Under the pieces are notes generated by a model that made no database searches, had not been told where the DNA came from, and was given only the letters and a program-made list of their open reading frames with translations. Shown piece after piece: positions 17,666 to 18,562 of a DNA stretch of 18,562 nt (its first letter is position 1; every line of letters begins with the position of its first letter). Made by a program: the position numbers and the translations under genes. This DNA comes from an uncultured Collinsella sp. (GTDB taxonomy: Bacteria > Actinomycetota > Coriobacteriia > Coriobacteriales > Coriobacteriaceae): the NCBI GenBank assembly GCA_902494945.1, contig CABUVF010000026.1, forward strand, positions 1-18,562, in the 5' to 3' direction.

Positions 17666-18546
17666 CAGACCACCTCGCGTCTTTTCCACGCCCCAGAAAA
17701 AGCCAACGAAGCAAGGGTCAATAATATGATTTCCGCAAAACCGGCTCGAATGTCTGGCCAGTTATTCAGCGATTCCGACCTGATGCTGTTGAGGATATTG
17801 CAGTTAAACCCCACACAAGCCATTACGCCGAAGATCCAGCCATTTGCAAAATGCCACGCAACCATTAGCAGATACGGGACAATTATCGCTTTGATTCTGC
17901 TGCGAAACACAACCGACAGACCGGTCACGGCCATGGATAGAGCCCCCAGCGTCACCGCATCGAACAGTGTATAAACCAGCACGTACAACAGAGGCCGGGA
18001 ATAAAACAGGCCAGAAAAATAGCTATGCAGATAGAGCCCGACGTAAGTCGATTCGTCGACCCGGGGGAGATACGCGGGAAACAGCATTGAGACAATCAGG
18101 AAGTTCACGAGTAGCGGAATAGCCGTGACCGCAAACGCAGAGAGGAAAGCAGACAGCATCTTCACGTTCACGTATGCATTTCTAGAAACACGTGTGCAGA
18201 TCTGCGCCTCGTAACCGCTCAAACGCTCGGACAGGCATGACCACGACCCGGCCAGCATGGCAAGCAACGGCAGCACATAGAAAAACACTGATGCCGATAG
18301 CGGTGCATTTGCACTCACAACGATCCAGTTACCAAAGCTACTTTCACGCGTTTGGCCGAGGTATGCCTGGGCTTGCAAACCAACGCCATAGCCAAGCGAT
18401 AACAGCTGCTTGCGCTCAGTCTCGAGCGTCCACCATGCCTCAATGGCAGCCGCCATCGAAATTGCAGTTGCAACCATAAGGGTCAACGCAAATATAGGAT
18501 TGCCAAATATCTTGGACAACTCGTGCCGCATTAGATTTCTATTCAA
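17665..18546 (-). CDS. ABC-2 type permease, LanE/LanG-like (first permease)
   Basis: The 293-residue protein has about six hydrophobic segments (17-36, 84-103, 128-153, 190-210, 218-240, 270-286). A long loop follows the first helix, and a cytoplasmic segment rich in Arg/Ser lies near 105-128 (SERLSGYEAQICTRVSRN), as is common in peptide-immunity permeases. The start is TTG at 18546 with GGGAGG ten bases upstream; the in-frame ATG at 18531 has no ribosome binding site and would shorten it by five residues. It is the most upstream operon gene seen. The operon probably continues or begins beyond the window edge, where 16 bases remain. Confidence 0.82.
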   Translation of the reverse strand: MNRNLMRHELSKIFGNPIFALTLMVATAISMAAAIEAWWTLETERKQLLSLGYGVGLQAQAYLGQTRESSFGNWIVVSANAPLSASVFFYVLPLLAMLAGSWSCLSERLSGYEAQICTRVSRNAYVNVKMLSAFLSAFAVTAIPLLVNFLIVSMLFPAYLPRVDESTYVGLYLHSYFSGLFYSRPLLYVLVYTLFDAVTLGALSMAVTGLSVVFRSRIKAIIVPYLLMVAWHFANGWIFGVMACVGFNCNILNSIRSESLNNWPDIRAGFAEIILLTLASLAFSGAWKRREVV

Positions 18547-18562
18547 GCGACATCACCCTCCC

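Overview
The window looks like chromosomal DNA of a Gram-positive, high-GC anaerobe of the Coriobacteriia, most likely Collinsella or a close relative. This rests on the GC-rich codon use, a single-chain oxygen-sensitive pyruvate:ferredoxin oxidoreductase, a Pro/Ala-rich DnaX followed by YbaB and RecR, and the look of the proteins. The genus is inferred, not proven by a marker gene.

Layout from left to right. Positions 1-663 are AT-rich and largely non-coding. They end in three 34-bp direct repeats with small palindromes, placed just upstream of a DUF4143-type AAA ATPase gene (664-2025, + strand). Positions 2026-2460 are a structured convergent spacer. It holds three ~80-bp tandem repeats, each with a hairpin that keeps its pairing despite sequence change, then a 125-nt nested palindrome ending 11 bp from the stop codon of nifJ (6000-2461, - strand). 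A long leader with a perfect 16-bp palindrome precedes nifJ. Upstream of nifJ is a tightly coupled three-gene - strand operon (10091-6403): an anchored extracytoplasmic protein with a Ser/Gly linker, a Ser/Thr protein kinase with four C-terminal membrane helices, and an FHA-domain protein. Next are recR and ybaB (- strand), then a small membrane-protein gene on the + strand (11609-12082), then dnaX (- strand). The usual dnaX-ybaB-recR order is therefore interrupted by an opposing gene. A YcxB-like membrane protein gene (14701-15417, +) diverges from dnaX. The right end (18546-15523, -) is an overlapping operon of two ABC permeases, one ABC ATPase and one anchored extracytoplasmic protein. It resembles LanFEG antimicrobial-peptide immunity transporters.

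How the parts fit together. NifJ makes acetyl-CoA and reduced ferredoxin from pyruvate. DnaX, YbaB and RecR are replication and recombination housekeeping proteins. The kinase/FHA/anchored-protein operon is probably a phospho-signalling unit linking something outside the membrane to an FHA phosphothreonine reader. The ABC operon probably removes a membrane-active peptide. The least explained items are the kinase-FHA-anchored-protein operon, the covarying hairpin repeats, the 34-bp repeats before the ATPase, and the gene wedged into the dnaX-ybaB-recR cluster.
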